Below, in pieces: positions 24,068 to 33,959 of a stretch of 37,158 nucleotides of DNA; positions within the stretch are counted from its first letter, which is position 1; each line of letters begins with the position of its first letter. A program made the position numbers and the translations under genes. The stretch covers positions 1-37,158 of the forward strand of contig CAIJNL010000047.1 in the NCBI GenBank assembly GCA_903822005.1, in the 5' to 3' direction. The notes under the pieces were generated by a model, which searched no databases, was not told where the DNA came from, and worked only from the letters and a program-made list of their open reading frames with translations. Source of the stretch: an uncultured Nitrospiraceae bacterium. Its GTDB lineage: Bacteria > Nitrospirota > Thermodesulfovibrionia > Thermodesulfovibrionales > Dissulfurispiraceae.

Positions 24068-24109
24068 ATAAACCTCTCCTTAATGTTGGTATATTTCCGT
24101 AAGGGTATT

Positions 24110-24139
24110 AGTATACTAAATCAGCCCATAAAATGTTAA
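24110..24139 (-). promoter_or_regulatory. Sigma-70-type promoter upstream of rplI
   Basis: TTAACA (complement of 24134-24139) and TATACT (complement of 24110-24115) are spaced by 18 bases, about 45 bases before the rplI ATG. Confidence 0.5.
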
Positions 24140-24189
24140 ATGAAACACCTGCAGCATACCCGGTCCCCTAGCCAAGCTTTATCAGCTAA

Positions 24190-25956
24190 CTATATCCCAT
24201 TGTTTTTGCAGATGAAATGCCTGAGGTTCCCATTATAGTCGCCGGAGATAATATCGAATGTACCGTTGTTCAGCTGCACAAAGGGCGAGCTGTGTTCCTT
24301 CATGAGCACATCGGGCACAAAGCCGGTCTCCCGGAATCTGAGGGCACTGAAATTTATCTTTCCCGAGAAATCTGCCCTGTAGGTCCTGATCCTGCCGTCC
24401 TGCTGGCCCACAAACAGATAAACCGCCTTTTCATCTTTAACAAGCGCAGGCGAGGAAAAACGGTCAGCCCGAATATTTTCAAATACCCCGTCCACCCTCT
24501 CCCACACCGGATGGCCCTGTTTTAACTCCTTTATACGAAAGGCATGTATTCTGCCGTCTCCGGCCCCGGTGACCAGGATCCACTTGCCGTTCTCCTCAGG
24601 ATCGATGATGACCGGCGTGCTGTGTTCCCTGACCTTTACTCCTTCGAAAAAGTTATGCTGCTCTCTCCAGTCCGGGACTTTGACTCCAACGTTCAGAAAG
24701 GCCCTGATCCTGCCGCTGCCCTGCCCGGTAACAAGCAATTCCTTACCGTGCCATAAAGCAAGGAATCCCCTCGAAAAGCCTTCTACCTTTATAACCCCGA
24801 AATGGCCTTTTTTCTCTTTCCACGGCACACCCGCCGCAGTGTCGTCCTTTTCAAAAAGCCTCATCGTGCCGTCCATATTTCCGACGACTAAATAAGTCCT
24901 GTCCCCGATGCACGAAATCGTGGGAGCGCAGACCGGCCCCGCAAAAAGTCTGCTGCTGTATACAGCCTCTTTCTTCCTGAGCAACGAAAAATCACCCTTC
25001 GGGTTCTCATAATAAGTGATCAACCCGTCTCCGTCTGCAACAACCAGATCTGCGCGCCCTTTTTCGAACAGACTCGCAAAGGCCGGGGAAGCAAAGGTCT
25101 TTGCCCTGATGCCTATGTTGTGCTGCCGGGCCTTGACCCCTTTGCCATCTTTCCTTATCTCGAACATAAAGAGTTTACCCATGCTGTTGCCGACAACAAG
25201 CACGACCCTGTCACCGATCTTTTTTGCGGCAGGCACCGCGTACATGCCGAAATTGGTCTTTATCGGAGGTGAGGAATCTTTTACAAACCTCAGTTCCTTC
25301 CCGGAAGATACATTCCTGAAAAAGAATATTTTGCCTTCGGAGTTGCACACAATAATATCAGGCCTGCCGTCAAAGTCGTAATCCACTACGGTCACCGCCG
25401 CGTCGTTTCCGACAGAGAGTGCCGGATCGCCTGTTCTTTTCCAGCGGGGACTTTCTTCGCTGCCTTCGTTTCTGAAAAAAAGCACCTTGCCGGATTCAGA
25501 AGAAAAACCTCCGGTGCCGACAACCAGCTCGGGCTTGCCGTCCCCGTCAAGGTCTGCCAGGGCGGGCGAAGAAAACGCACCAGCCTTTACATCGCCGAAA
25601 TATCCGAAGATCTGCTGCCACGGATGCATGGCAGGATCGCCCATGTTCTGGTAAAGATATATATGGCCGTTTTTGTTGCCTATGACCATATCCTGCCGTC
25701 CCGAGCCGCCCCGCTCGATAAAATTGATCCTCATGTAGGGCATTGACTCGATACCGCTCCGGTTGGTGCTTTTTGCTGTAACTTCGCTGCATGCCATGGC
25801 GTCAGTTACAGGAGGCACAGGTGTTTCAATGGCCCTTTTTTCGGGCGGCGGAATGTATACGCTATCTTTTTGCTCTTTTTGCGTTGCGCATGATGCAAGA
25901 AGCAGCGCAAAAATTAAAAGAGCAGTCCTGCCCGACAGCAATAATTTTTTATTCAT
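24190..25956 (-). CDS. Lipoprotein with FG-GAP/VCBS-like beta-propeller repeats
   Basis: The protein is 588 residues from the ATG at 25956, which has AAGG close upstream; an earlier ATG at 25971 lacks a ribosome binding site. A lipobox LLLAS-Cys gives a lipid-anchored N terminus, followed by a Pro-rich linker. Repeats of about 50-60 residues carry FG-GAP-type calcium loops (ADLDGDGKPELVVG, VDYDFDGRPDIIV) and recurrent motifs such as GKIFFFRN, GDGRIHAF and FSSPAL. This suggests a seven- or eight-bladed propeller on the cell surface or in the periplasm that binds proteins or glycans. It follows the OmpA lipoprotein across a terminator-like hairpin. Confidence 0.88.
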   Translation of the reverse strand: MNKKLLLSGRTALLIFALLLASCATQKEQKDSVYIPPPEKRAIETPVPPVTDAMACSEVTAKSTNRSGIESMPYMRINFIERGGSGRQDMVIGNKNGHIYLYQNMGDPAMHPWQQIFGYFGDVKAGAFSSPALADLDGDGKPELVVGTGGFSSESGKVLFFRNEGSEESPRWKRTGDPALSVGNDAAVTVVDYDFDGRPDIIVCNSEGKIFFFRNVSSGKELRFVKDSSPPIKTNFGMYAVPAAKKIGDRVVLVVGNSMGKLFMFEIRKDGKGVKARQHNIGIRAKTFASPAFASLFEKGRADLVVADGDGLITYYENPKGDFSLLRKKEAVYSSRLFAGPVCAPTISCIGDRTYLVVGNMDGTMRLFEKDDTAAGVPWKEKKGHFGVIKVEGFSRGFLALWHGKELLVTGQGSGRIRAFLNVGVKVPDWREQHNFFEGVKVREHSTPVIIDPEENGKWILVTGAGDGRIHAFRIKELKQGHPVWERVDGVFENIRADRFSSPALVKDEKAVYLFVGQQDGRIRTYRADFSGKINFSALRFRETGFVPDVLMKEHSSPFVQLNNGTFDIISGDYNGNLRHFICKNNGI

Positions 25957-25980
25957 TAACCTTACCCGCATTAAAATAAT

Positions 25981-26007
25981 AAGGGGCGAGACAATCGCCC
26001 GCCCCTT
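25981..26007. terminator. Terminator-like hairpin after the OmpA-family gene
   Basis: AAGGGGCG and CGCCCCTT form an 8-bp stem with an 11-base loop, 31 bases after the OmpA stop. On the minus strand it is followed by TTATTATTTTAAT, an imperfect T-run; a T-rich stretch also lies on the other side. It probably terminates the OmpA transcript. Confidence 0.7.
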
Positions 26008-26037
26008 TGTTACTTTTTATTTTAAATATTCTTCAGC

Positions 26038-26796
26038 TTATTTGGCAATTACCTCAAAGTGCACCCGCCTGTTGGCTTTCATCGTCGACGAGTTCTTGTT
26101 GCCGGGGGTCGGCTTCTCTTCAACGAGCGGCCTTGTCTCGCCATATCCAATGGTAGACATCCTGGCTTCGCTGATCCCTCCCTCTTTCACAAGATATTCC
26201 TTCACTGCCGCGGCCCTTCTTTCGCTGAGCCGCATGTTGTAGTCATTCGCTCCATGCGCGCATGCATGTCCTTCAATCCTGACCTCGACCCCGGGATTTT
26301 CATTCATCACCCGAATATCCTCACGGAGTATGCTCACCGCATCACCTGTAAGTGTCGCCTTGTCGAAATCAAAATTAATGTCCCTGATTACGATAGGCTT
26401 AGGTGGCGGTGGCGGGGGCGGGGGTGGCGGGGGCGGCTGAACCGGCATGACCACCGGCTTAGGCTCCGGCTTTGGAGGACAAAGCGCTTTTGTCATCTGT
26501 GTTGACTGCCGTGCCATCTCAATGGCGTCTTCCGTCCTGCAGGTCATATAAATCTCATATGCCTTGTCGTTCATGGCCTTTGCAGCATTGTATTCTTTGG
26601 GGCAGTCCCTGTCCTTGCCGGCCACGCGCGCCGCCTCAAGATCGCGGTCAGCCTGTACCAGCGCCGTCGGATACATAGCATATCCTGGCCTTCTTTCTGC
26701 CGGGGCCTTTTGCAGGCCCGCGCACCCGATCAAGAGCGACAGGACAAGACACCCTGCTCCAATCAGGCATAACCTTTTCCAATTCAACTTTACCAT
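26038..26796 (-). CDS. OmpA/Pal-family peptidoglycan-binding lipoprotein
   Basis: The 252-residue protein has a lipoprotein signal (LSLLIGC, Cys25) and an N-terminal helical region with YPTALVQADRDLEAAR and a DUF4398-like pattern. A poly-proline hinge (12 consecutive Pro around 121-132) follows. The C-terminal OmpA domain spans about 135-250: INFDFDKATLT, VEVRIEGHACAHG and NMRLSERRAAAVKEYL, with the Asp and Arg that contact diaminopimelate. It ties the outer membrane to peptidoglycan. GGAGG lies 6 bases before the ATG, a sigma-70 promoter lies upstream and a hairpin terminator follows, so it is probably monocistronic. Confidence 0.93.
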   Translation of the reverse strand: MVKLNWKRLCLIGAGCLVLSLLIGCAGLQKAPAERRPGYAMYPTALVQADRDLEAARVAGKDRDCPKEYNAAKAMNDKAYEIYMTCRTEDAIEMARQSTQMTKALCPPKPEPKPVVMPVQPPPPPPPPPPPPKPIVIRDINFDFDKATLTGDAVSILREDIRVMNENPGVEVRIEGHACAHGANDYNMRLSERRAAAVKEYLVKEGGISEARMSTIGYGETRPLVEEKPTPGNKNSSTMKANRRVHFEVIAK

Positions 26797-26830
26797 TCCT
26801 GTACCTCCTGATTACTGCATTATTGTTTTA

Positions 26831-26859
26831 ATTATAGCGTCAAAAATACCCGGCTCCAA
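26831..26859 (-). promoter_or_regulatory. Sigma-70-type promoter of the OmpA-family gene
   Basis: TTGGAG (complement of 26854-26859) and a perfect TATAAT (complement of 26831-26836) are separated by 17 bases, 35 bases upstream of the ATG. Confidence 0.6.
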
Positions 26860-27100
26860 ATCACCAGTCGGCAAGGGTGGCCGGCTTAAAAAATATTAAC
26901 TATTGTGCCGCCAATGGCAGCCGTATCTCGGCTTGCTGAATCATCGTAGGTTTCCGTATCAACCGCCACAAATATTAAAACGCCCGATATCTTTGTTTTG
27001 ATTTTGAATCTCAACGGCGACGCGGCGCTGTCGATCCTGCCGCCATCGACGGCTCCAAATGAGAATACTTACCCGTTTGAAGTCGGCAAGTGCGGCCGAC
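26851..27100. repeat. Diverged direct repeat in the gap upstream of the OmpA gene
   Basis: CGGCTCCAAAT followed shortly by AGTCGGCAAG and a GGCCG motif occurs at 26851-26885 and again at 27050-27100; the first copy lacks about 15 internal bases. The two copies bracket an open frame without a start codon. The arrangement suggests an old duplication or an excised element. Confidence 0.4.
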
Positions 27101-27245
27101 TCGATGTCTCGCGTTCCTTGCTCTAGATTATGAACAGCAGTAGTATTCTGCGCCTTTGAGATAATGCGGTTGTTAAATTGAAATGTTCTTATTCAGCGAG
27201 ACAAGAGGCGGATGCACTTGCCGGATCAGCAAAACATGGCATCCT
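26860..27245. other. Gene-free stretch with a possible gene relic
   Basis: No gene with a start is visible in these 386 bases between the RNA methyltransferase and the OmpA promoter. On the minus strand, 26886-27068 is open for 60 codons and ends with protein-like sequence (SGVLIFVAVDTETYDDSAS, then IGGTIVNIF), but it has no usable start and is preceded by a stop. It may be the C-terminal scrap of a lost gene. The rest shows no RNA gene or clear promoter. Confidence 0.4.
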
Positions 27246-28061
27246 CTATTCTATCGCCCTCTGCCTGACCGCCTCGTATAGACAGATGGCCGCAGACATC
27301 GCAGCATTAAGACTCTCTGCCTTGCCCGCTATCGGTATCTTGAGTGACGCGTCCGCCTTCTGCAGCAGGCATTCCGAAACACCTCGGGCTTCATTTCCGA
27401 AAACAAGCGCGCATGACAGTCTTAGATCTATTTCGTAAAGCGACTTTTCTGCCCTCACGTCGGCGGCATAGATCGTAATACAGTTGGCGGCCATAAAATC
27501 GGAGAATTCCTCGCATCCCGCACTTATCACAGGAATATGGAATATGCTCCCCGCAGTCGCCCGCACTGCTTTGGGTGAATAAGGGTCGCAGCTGTCCGGC
27601 AGTATGACGACCGCGTCAGCTCCCGCAGCATCCGATACCCTTATGATCGTACCAAGATTGCCGGGATCACTTATGCCGTCGCAAACAGCAATAAGAGGAC
27701 GCTTGCCCAACACCAGTTTATCGGGTGTCAATTCTGCGGATGAAACAAGCGCAAGTATTCCCTGCGGAGCCTGAGTATCAGCGATCCTGGAAAGGACATT
27801 GTCCGGCACCTCGATAAAAGCCCCGGGAGGCGCTGCCGCGGCTGCAAGTCCTGCCAGGAAAGCCTTGCCTGCATCTGTCGATCCATATTCGAGGGTATAA
27901 AAAATCTCGCTGATAATAGACCCGGCGGCAGCAGCCGTCTCGACCAGGTGGGGACCTTCCGCAATAAAAATATTCCCGTCCGTGCCGCGCCGTCTCGACC
28001 TTGCATCAATGGCCTTCTTTACAAGAGGATTTGAAATGCTCGTTATTTTCTTTATGTTCAT
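27246..28061 (-). CDS. TrmH/SpoU-family RNA 2'-O-methyltransferase
   Basis: The protein is 271 residues from the ATG at 28061; an in-frame TTG eight codons earlier is less likely. The N-terminal substrate-binding domain (SNPLVKKAIDARSRRRG, FIAEGPHLVETA) is followed by the SPOUT knot domain. The three signature motifs are present: DPGNLGTIIRVSDAAG, LVFGNEARGVS and IPIAGKAESLNAAMSAAI. It methylates the ribose of an rRNA or tRNA nucleotide with SAM; RlmB-like activity on 23S rRNA is the usual guess, but the target cannot be read here. It follows the site-2-type protease after 60 bases. Confidence 0.93.
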   Translation of the reverse strand: MNIKKITSISNPLVKKAIDARSRRRGTDGNIFIAEGPHLVETAAAAGSIISEIFYTLEYGSTDAGKAFLAGLAAAAAPPGAFIEVPDNVLSRIADTQAPQGILALVSSAELTPDKLVLGKRPLIAVCDGISDPGNLGTIIRVSDAAGADAVVILPDSCDPYSPKAVRATAGSIFHIPVISAGCEEFSDFMAANCITIYAADVRAEKSLYEIDLRLSCALVFGNEARGVSECLLQKADASLKIPIAGKAESLNAAMSAAICLYEAVRQRAIE

Positions 28062-28121
28062 TTTCCGGATTTCCCTTCTTCGCAATTATAGCCCGAAGCA
28101 TAAAGGGATTTGCAATATTGG

Positions 28122-28955
28122 TTACATGGTTATTGTGAAGGGTGAAGGCACAAAGGTGACTATAAAAATTATAAGGGAAATGAGCCCGGTCAGGCGCCTC
28201 TGCCTGTCGAGCGGCTGCTCCCAGTAAAGCACCGGGGGATGTTTTATCTTTAATATGATCAAAAGGACTGCCCAGAAGGCCCAGCCTTCCCAGAAAAAGA
28301 CGCCGATAATGCCGAGCATTGCGACAATTACGAGCGACAATATCTTGTGCTTCTCGCCGAGGAATGCGTATGCAACATGACCTCCGTCAAGCTGGCCAAC
28401 CGGGATCAGGTTAAGGGTGGTCACGAAAAGCCCGATCCAGCCTGCAAAGGCGATAGGATGGAGCAGAACGTCTGCATTTTCAGGCGTAATCCCGAGGGTC
28501 ACAAACGAAAGAAAGGAAAATAAAAGAGAGTCCCCGATTATAAGCGTGCCGGCCGCCTTGGTAACAGGCACCACTGCCGACATTTTCAGTCCGACCAGGC
28601 AGGCAATGACCGAAACAATAAAGCCGGCTATGGGTCCTGAGGCCCCAATGTCTACCAGGGCTTTCCTTGTGTCTATGGGCTCCATCCTTATAAAAGCGCC
28701 GAAGGTGCCCAGAAAGGTCGGCGCAGGAATGAAATACGGAAGCGTTGCCCTGACACGATGCTTTCTTGACGCAATATAGTGAGAAAATTCATGAATAAGA
28801 AGAATGCACATAAGGGTGCCTGCAAAGGCGAAGCCCTCGAAAATCCTGAAAGGCTCTTCAAGCAGATCGATACCCTGCTGGAGCGCGCCGGCACCCAGCA
28901 TCGTGAAAAATGTAACAACAAACAGGGCCACATGAAGTATCGGATGCTGTCTCAT
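28122..28955 (-). CDS. Site-2-protease-family (M50) membrane metalloprotease
   Basis: The 277-residue integral membrane protein has six or more hydrophobic segments. The zinc site is HEFSH (residues about 55-59), and the second motif is NLIPVGQLDGGH, with the metal-binding Asp. FIPAPTFLGTFGAFI between them is typical of the subfamily without PDZ domains. Such enzymes cut TM segments of other proteins, for example anti-sigma factors, but this class has no assigned substrate. It begins three bases after rimO, so the two are coupled. If the ECF-like promoters in the left part are real, an intramembrane protease like this could be relevant to their control; that is speculation. Confidence 0.93.
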   Translation of the reverse strand: MRQHPILHVALFVVTFFTMLGAGALQQGIDLLEEPFRIFEGFAFAGTLMCILLIHEFSHYIASRKHRVRATLPYFIPAPTFLGTFGAFIRMEPIDTRKALVDIGASGPIAGFIVSVIACLVGLKMSAVVPVTKAAGTLIIGDSLLFSFLSFVTLGITPENADVLLHPIAFAGWIGLFVTTLNLIPVGQLDGGHVAYAFLGEKHKILSLVIVAMLGIIGVFFWEGWAFWAVLLIILKIKHPPVLYWEQPLDRQRRLTGLISLIIFIVTFVPSPFTITM

Positions 28956-28958
28956 ATA

Positions 28959-30302
28959 TCAGTCTTGGACCAGCCTGCCTTTCAGATCATAATCATACGC
29001 GCTTATGATTTCGACATCCACAAAATCTCCGGCTTTGACCTCTGAATTTTGACCTCTGTCTTCCAACTTCTCTATTATCACAACTCCGTCTATCTCGGGG
29101 GCCTGGGAGGCAAGCCTGCATATTATAACCGTATCGTCCAGCTCATCCACAAGTGCCCTGAACCTCTTGCCTACAAGCTCTTCGTTTTTTGCGAGAGAGA
29201 TCATTGCCTGGCGCTTCATTATCTCGTCCAGCCTGCGCTTCTTCACCTTTTCGGGTATCTGCCCCTTCAGCCTGGCGGCAGGAGAGCCTTCCTCCCTTGA
29301 GTACGCGAACACCCCCATCCTGTCGAACCTTGCTTCTTCAATAAAATCGACCAGCCCCAAGAATTCCTCCTCGGTCTCAGACGGAAAACCGGCTATGAAC
29401 GTGGTCCTGAGCGCAACGCCCGGTATCCTGCGTCTGATCGTGCGGATGAGCTTGACATACTCCTTGCGGCTGCCGCGTCTGCCCATGAGCTTGAGCACCC
29501 TGTCCTCGGAATGCTGAAGGGGGATGTCCAGATACTTGCATATCTTGTCTTCGCCTGCAATCAGGTCGAGCAGGTCATCGGTTATTTCTGTAGGATAGAG
29601 ATAAAGGAGCCTTATCCAAAAGTCGCCCTCAATGGCCGCCAGCTCTTTCAGCAGATCGACAAGCCCGTAATCACCCTGGCCCGTGCTGTAATTGCATATG
29701 TCCTGGGCAACCAGTATCAGTTCTTTGACACCCGTGCGCACAAAGCCTTCGGCTTCCCGGATTATAAGTTCGTGCGGTAAACTCCTGAACTTGCCTCTTA
29801 TCGATGGTATCACACAGAAAGTGCATTTTTTATCGCAGCCGTCCGCTATCTTGATATATGCATAAGAAGCGCCAACACCGGGAATCTCTGCATCCCCTAA
29901 ATCTTTCTGAGAAGGCATACCGGCTTCTTCCTGTTGCCGTGTTGGATCACTTCCGCATTGGAGGCAGTATTCAACTATCCGCTCGTCTTCCCCGATGCCG
30001 AATATGGCATCGATCTCGGGGATCTCCTTTGTCAACTCGTCCCTGTATCTGCTCGCAAGGCAGCCGAAGACCGTCAGCTTTCCGCCCCAACCCTCACCCT
30101 TAAGCTTTGCCAGCTTGAGTATCTCTGATATGGATTCCTGGGTCGCATCTTTGATAAATCCGCAGGTATTGACGAGGACCACATCCGCCGCTGCCGGATC
30201 ATCGACATGGGCCAATTCCTTCATGATACAGTTTTCCATCAGGTGGCGTGAATCGACCATGTTCTTCGGGCAGCCGAGTGTTGCTATATGGATCCGGACC
30301 AT
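28959..30302 (-). CDS. rimO: Ribosomal protein uS12 methylthiotransferase
   Basis: The 447-residue enzyme has three domains: UPF0004 with three cluster cysteines (ATLGCPKN, NTCGFI, FGCLAS), radical SAM with CDKKCTFC in ADGCDKKCTFCVIPSIRG, and a C-terminal TRAM domain (FRALVDELDDTVI). GCPKNMVDS and IRGKFRS distinguish RimO from MiaB. It adds a methylthio group to the conserved Asp of S12. AGGGA lies 10-12 bases before the ATG. It begins 12 bases after thiL and ends three bases before the M50 protease gene. Confidence 0.96.
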   Translation of the reverse strand: MVRIHIATLGCPKNMVDSRHLMENCIMKELAHVDDPAAADVVLVNTCGFIKDATQESISEILKLAKLKGEGWGGKLTVFGCLASRYRDELTKEIPEIDAIFGIGEDERIVEYCLQCGSDPTRQQEEAGMPSQKDLGDAEIPGVGASYAYIKIADGCDKKCTFCVIPSIRGKFRSLPHELIIREAEGFVRTGVKELILVAQDICNYSTGQGDYGLVDLLKELAAIEGDFWIRLLYLYPTEITDDLLDLIAGEDKICKYLDIPLQHSEDRVLKLMGRRGSRKEYVKLIRTIRRRIPGVALRTTFIAGFPSETEEEFLGLVDFIEEARFDRMGVFAYSREEGSPAARLKGQIPEKVKKRRLDEIMKRQAMISLAKNEELVGKRFRALVDELDDTVIICRLASQAPEIDGVVIIEKLEDRGQNSEVKAGDFVDVEIISAYDYDLKGRLVQD

Positions 30303-30314
30303 TATAGTAAATCC

Positions 30315-31403
30315 CTACTGGCCAAAGTGCTCGTATCCCGCTGCTGTCAAAGGGGACCTTTTGCCCTCTTTGTCTATTACAGCCCTTTCACTTGCGGTGA
30401 TCTCTCCTATACAGGACACTTTTATATCATGCGATGCGTTGTAAGCTTCAAGCGGAAAATTCGAGGATGTAAAAAGTATCTCATAATCTTCGCCACCCGA
30501 GACGGCCATTTTCAGGGCATCCATGCCGAGCAAACCGGAAGCCTCGGCCAGTTCAGGGGAAATCGGCACCTGATCGGAATAAATGATCGCCCCCGTGCCG
30601 CTTTCATCACATAGCCTGCTCAAATCTATGAACAGGCCGTCACTGATGTCGAGCATCGCGTTGGCAAATGCGGCCATGTCCCTCGAATCCCTTGCAACAG
30701 GTATCAGATGGCGCTTTATCAAACGGAAACCGGGCCTCCATCCCAGGCTGATCACCGGCCCGCTGTCTGACTGCAGCTTCAGGTCCGGTCCGGTACAGAC
30801 GTCTGGCTCTACCCGGCTTTTCTGCCTTCTGACCCTCTCCCGCGATTCATCGTCCAGCCTTTTAAGTATCTGGAGTCCGCAGCCTGAATCTCCTGTGGAC
30901 GATGTAATATAGATCCTGTCTCCGGGCATCGCGCCTTTCCTGAATACGACCCTGTCGCCCTCACCTATTACTGTTGCAGCGAGAACAGTATCGCTCCTGG
31001 ACGAGCATAGATCTCCGCCAAGCAGACTAACTCCATACAGCCTGATCGCTTCATGGATGCCGTCATAGATGCCGTCAAAGAGTTCTTCGTCCGCGTCTGA
31101 GGTAAAGGCCAGATCAAGAAAGAGGTATTTCGGCACGCATCCCATTGCCATTATGTCGCTGACGTTGACAGAGACGAGCTTGAATCCGAGATATAAGGCA
31201 GATGAATAGCCGAGGTCGAAATGCACGCCCTCGTTCATCATATCGGTAGTGACTACGATTTTTTTATCATTTGGGGCGATAACTGCCGCGTCGTCGCCAA
31301 TACCGGCGATGACGCGCGTCTCATCAGGACCGGGACTAAATCTTTCTCTTACTTTTTTGAGAAGTTTTAACTCTCCCTTTTGAGCGAGTCTTCTGTTTTG
31401 CAT
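30315..31403 (-). CDS. thiL: Thiamine-monophosphate kinase
   Basis: The 362-residue protein has the PurM/ThiL fold with GELKLLKKV at the N terminus, [36 protein letters not shown], the region [13 protein letters not shown] and [10 protein letters not shown]. It phosphorylates thiamine phosphate to thiamine diphosphate. Its ATG lies 68 bases inside the 3' end of lon, in another frame. The first conserved residues (GELK) begin nine codons after that ATG, and no other start lies between, so the overlap seems real. An insert of about 40 residues (around 200-240, [14 protein letters not shown]) is longer than in most ThiL. Confidence 0.94.
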   Translation of the reverse strand: MQNRRLAQKGELKLLKKVRERFSPGPDETRVIAGIGDDAAVIAPNDKKIVVTTDMMNEGVHFDLGYSSALYLGFKLVSVNVSDIMAMGCVPKYLFLDLAFTSDADEELFDGIYDGIHEAIRLYGVSLLGGDLCSSRSDTVLAATVIGEGDRVVFRKGAMPGDRIYITSSTGDSGCGLQILKRLDDESRERVRRQKSRVEPDVCTGPDLKLQSDSGPVISLGWRPGFRLIKRHLIPVARDSRDMAAFANAMLDISDGLFIDLSRLCDESGTGAIIYSDQVPISPELAEASGLLGMDALKMAVSGGEDYEILFTSSNFPLEAYNASHDIKVSCIGEITASERAVIDKEGKRSPLTAAGYEHFGQ

Positions 31404-33852
31404 TCTCTATACCTGCTTTTTTTATAACCTTTGTCTTCACTTGCGGTTTGACAACTGTCTTCTTTGCCGCGGAGCGCGGGGAGCCGGGACCTTTACGCGG
31501 TTCGAGTGCGGCCTTTATGACTTCTTCAGCCGTATCCACCATGATAAAGTTCATGCCTTCTTTCACATATTTCGGAAGTTCGTCCAGGTCTTTCCTGTTC
31601 CTCTTGGGCATTACAACTGTCTTGATCCCCATCCTTTTTGCGGCAAGGGCTTTTTCCTTCAGTCCGCCTATGCCAAGCACCCTGCCTCTGAGGGTTATCT
31701 CTCCTGTCATTGCCACATCCTTCTTCACCGGCCTGCCCGTGAACGCGGAGGCTATTGCGGTAGCCATTGTTATGCCGGCGGATGGGCCGTCCTTTGGGAT
31801 CGCGCCCGCAGGCACATGTATATGAAGGTCGTTTTGCGAGAAGGCGTCGGCGCTGATGCCGAGTTCCTTCTCTTTGGACCTCACATAACTCAAGGCCGCC
31901 TGCGCGGACTCTTTCATGACCTCGCCGAGCTGTCCAGTCAGGGTGAGCGTACCCTTGCCTTTCATCAGCGTCGCCTCAATAAAGATAACATCTCCGCCTG
32001 CCTCGGTCCATGCCAGGCCCGTGCATACCCCTACCTCGCTGCGCTTCATCTCCTCTTCGGGCAGATATTTCGGCGCTCCGATATATTTCGAGATATTGGC
32101 GGATGTCATGTTAAAGACCCTGGCCTTGCCCTCTGCAACCTGCTTCGCGACCTTTCTGCAGAGGTTTGCTATCTCGCGTTCCAGATTGCGCACACCGGCT
32201 TCGCGCGTATAGTGTGAAATGATCTGCGCGATGGCCGAATCGTTTATCTTCATTATCTTTGTCGTTATGCCGTGCTCATCCAGCTGTTTAGGCACCAGAT
32301 ATTTTTTCGCTATCTGTAGCTTTTCTTCGCCCGTGTAGCCCGAGAGGTACAATATCTCCATCCTGTCCCTCAGGGGACCGGGTATGGTATCAGTAAGGTT
32401 GCCTGTCGTAATGAACATGACCTTGGAGAGGTCGAACGGCACCGCAAGGTAATGGTCCATAAAAGAGTTGTTCTGTTCGGGGTCAAGCACTTCAAGAAGC
32501 GCGGAAGAGGGGTCTCCCCTGAAATCCGAACCGAGCTTGTCTATCTCGTCGAGCATGAAGACCGGATTATTGGTGCCGGCCTGCTTCATTCCCTGGATTA
32601 TCCTGCCCGGCAGCGCGCCGACATAGGTCCTGCGATGGCCCCTTATCTCTGCCTCGTCTCTGACGCCGCCTAGAGACATCCTCACAAACTCCCTGCCAAG
32701 CGCCTTGGCTATGGACCTTCCGAGCGAGGTCTTTCCGACCCCGGGAGGTCCTATAAAGCATATGATCGGCCCCTTCATCTTGGCCTTGAGCTTTCTAACA
32801 CTCAGATATTCAAGTATCCTCTCCTTGACCTTTTCGAGATCGTAATGATCATGGTTAAGGATCTTTTCGGCCACTTTTATATCAAGCTGGTCCTTGGTGC
32901 TCTTGGACCACGGGACTTCGATGAGCCATTCCAGATAGTTCCTGATAGTGCCTGATTCAGCGCTGTCCGGATGCATCTTTTCGAGCCGCCTCAGCTGCTT
33001 TTCGGCCTCTTTTGCGACCTTCTCGGGCATCTTCGCTTCTTCTATCTTTTTCCTGAACTCGCTGATCTCCTCAGCGCGCTCATCTATGTCCCCAAGCTCG
33101 CGCTGTATGGCCTTGAGCTGTTCGCGCAGAAAATATTCGCGCTGGGTCTTGTCTATCTCTCCGCGCGCCTCGGTCTGTATCTTCTGCTGGATGGTCAGAA
33201 GCTGGATCTCCCTTTCGAGCATCTCTCCTATGCGTTCAAGCCTTTTTATCGGATCGGTCATCTCGAGGATCTCCTGTGCAAGCTCGGTCCTCAGGCCAAG
33301 ATTCGATGCTATCAGATCGGCAAGCCTGCCCGGATCATCGAGATTCTCTATCACCACCATAACATCAGGCAGCACTGTCCTGCCCAGGGTCACTGCCTTG
33401 TCGAACTGCTCTTTGATGTTCCTGATGAGGGCCTCGTTTTCGATGCTGAGCTTCTCGGCTTTTTCTTCAGTCAGCTTTTCTATCTTTGCCGTGAAGAATG
33501 ATTCGGTCTGCTTGACTTCTATGGTCCTGGCCTTGCTGAGCCCCTGAATAAGCACCTTGACCCTGCCGTCAGGCAGCTTCAACATGCGCATTATCAGGCA
33601 TACCGTGCCGACCGAATAGAGGTCCTCCGGGGCCGGGGTTTCGACATTGATGTCTTTCTGGCTGAGCAGCAGTACCATGCGGTTAGTGTTCAGGGCGCTG
33701 TCAATCGCCTTGATCGATACGTCGCGGCCCACAAACAGCGGTATGATCATGAAAGGAAAAACTACTATATCCCTTACGGGCAATACCGGAAGCGACTCGG
33801 GTATCTCTACCTCTTTCCCGTCCACTTCTCCGTATTCTTCAACATCATTCAT
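31336..33852 (-). CDS. lon: ATP-dependent protease Lon
   Basis: The 838-residue protein has the LON N domain ([20 protein letters not shown]), a coiled coil, an AAA+ module with Walker A GPPGVGKT (368-375) and Walker B FMLDEID, and the protease domain with Ser691 in KDGPSAG and Lys734 as the catalytic dyad. It degrades misfolded and regulatory proteins in the cytoplasm. The last 50 residues (785-838) form a Lys/Arg-rich tail absent from typical Lon, and its coding DNA overlaps thiL by 68 bases. GGAGGATAT precedes the ATG. galU lies 107 bases upstream; the gap holds a GC-rich imperfect hairpin (33919-33957). Confidence 0.96.
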   Translation of the reverse strand: MNDVEEYGEVDGKEVEIPESLPVLPVRDIVVFPFMIIPLFVGRDVSIKAIDSALNTNRMVLLLSQKDINVETPAPEDLYSVGTVCLIMRMLKLPDGRVKVLIQGLSKARTIEVKQTESFFTAKIEKLTEEKAEKLSIENEALIRNIKEQFDKAVTLGRTVLPDVMVVIENLDDPGRLADLIASNLGLRTELAQEILEMTDPIKRLERIGEMLEREIQLLTIQQKIQTEARGEIDKTQREYFLREQLKAIQRELGDIDERAEEISEFRKKIEEAKMPEKVAKEAEKQLRRLEKMHPDSAESGTIRNYLEWLIEVPWSKSTKDQLDIKVAEKILNHDHYDLEKVKERILEYLSVRKLKAKMKGPIICFIGPPGVGKTSLGRSIAKALGREFVRMSLGGVRDEAEIRGHRRTYVGALPGRIIQGMKQAGTNNPVFMLDEIDKLGSDFRGDPSSALLEVLDPEQNNSFMDHYLAVPFDLSKVMFITTGNLTDTIPGPLRDRMEILYLSGYTGEEKLQIAKKYLVPKQLDEHGITTKIMKINDSAIAQIISHYTREAGVRNLEREIANLCRKVAKQVAEGKARVFNMTSANISKYIGAPKYLPEEEMKRSEVGVCTGLAWTEAGGDVIFIEATLMKGKGTLTLTGQLGEVMKESAQAALSYVRSKEKELGISADAFSQNDLHIHVPAGAIPKDGPSAGITMATAIASAFTGRPVKKDVAMTGEITLRGRVLGIGGLKEKALAAKRMGIKTVVMPKRNRKDLDELPKYVKEGMNFIMVDTAEEVIKAALEPRKGPGSPRSAAKKTVVKPQVKTKVIKKAGIENAKQKTRSKGRVKTSQKSKRKI

Positions 33853-33959
33853 CTATATCCTCCGGACTACCTGTCAAACTTTTTTGAAAAGCGTGTGCTG
33901 TTACAATCCAGGATTATCTCTACCCTCCGGCCGCAGACTCATATGCCGGCCTGCGGGAG

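Noticed and set aside
26886-27068. Sixty-codon open frame on the minus strand ending IGGTIVNIF
   Set aside because: It has no ATG, GTG or usable TTG start and follows a stop; noted as a relic rather than a gene.
33919-33957. Imperfect GC-rich hairpin between galU and lon as an intrinsic terminator
   Set aside because: The stem is bulged and no T-run follows, so I did not list it as a terminator.
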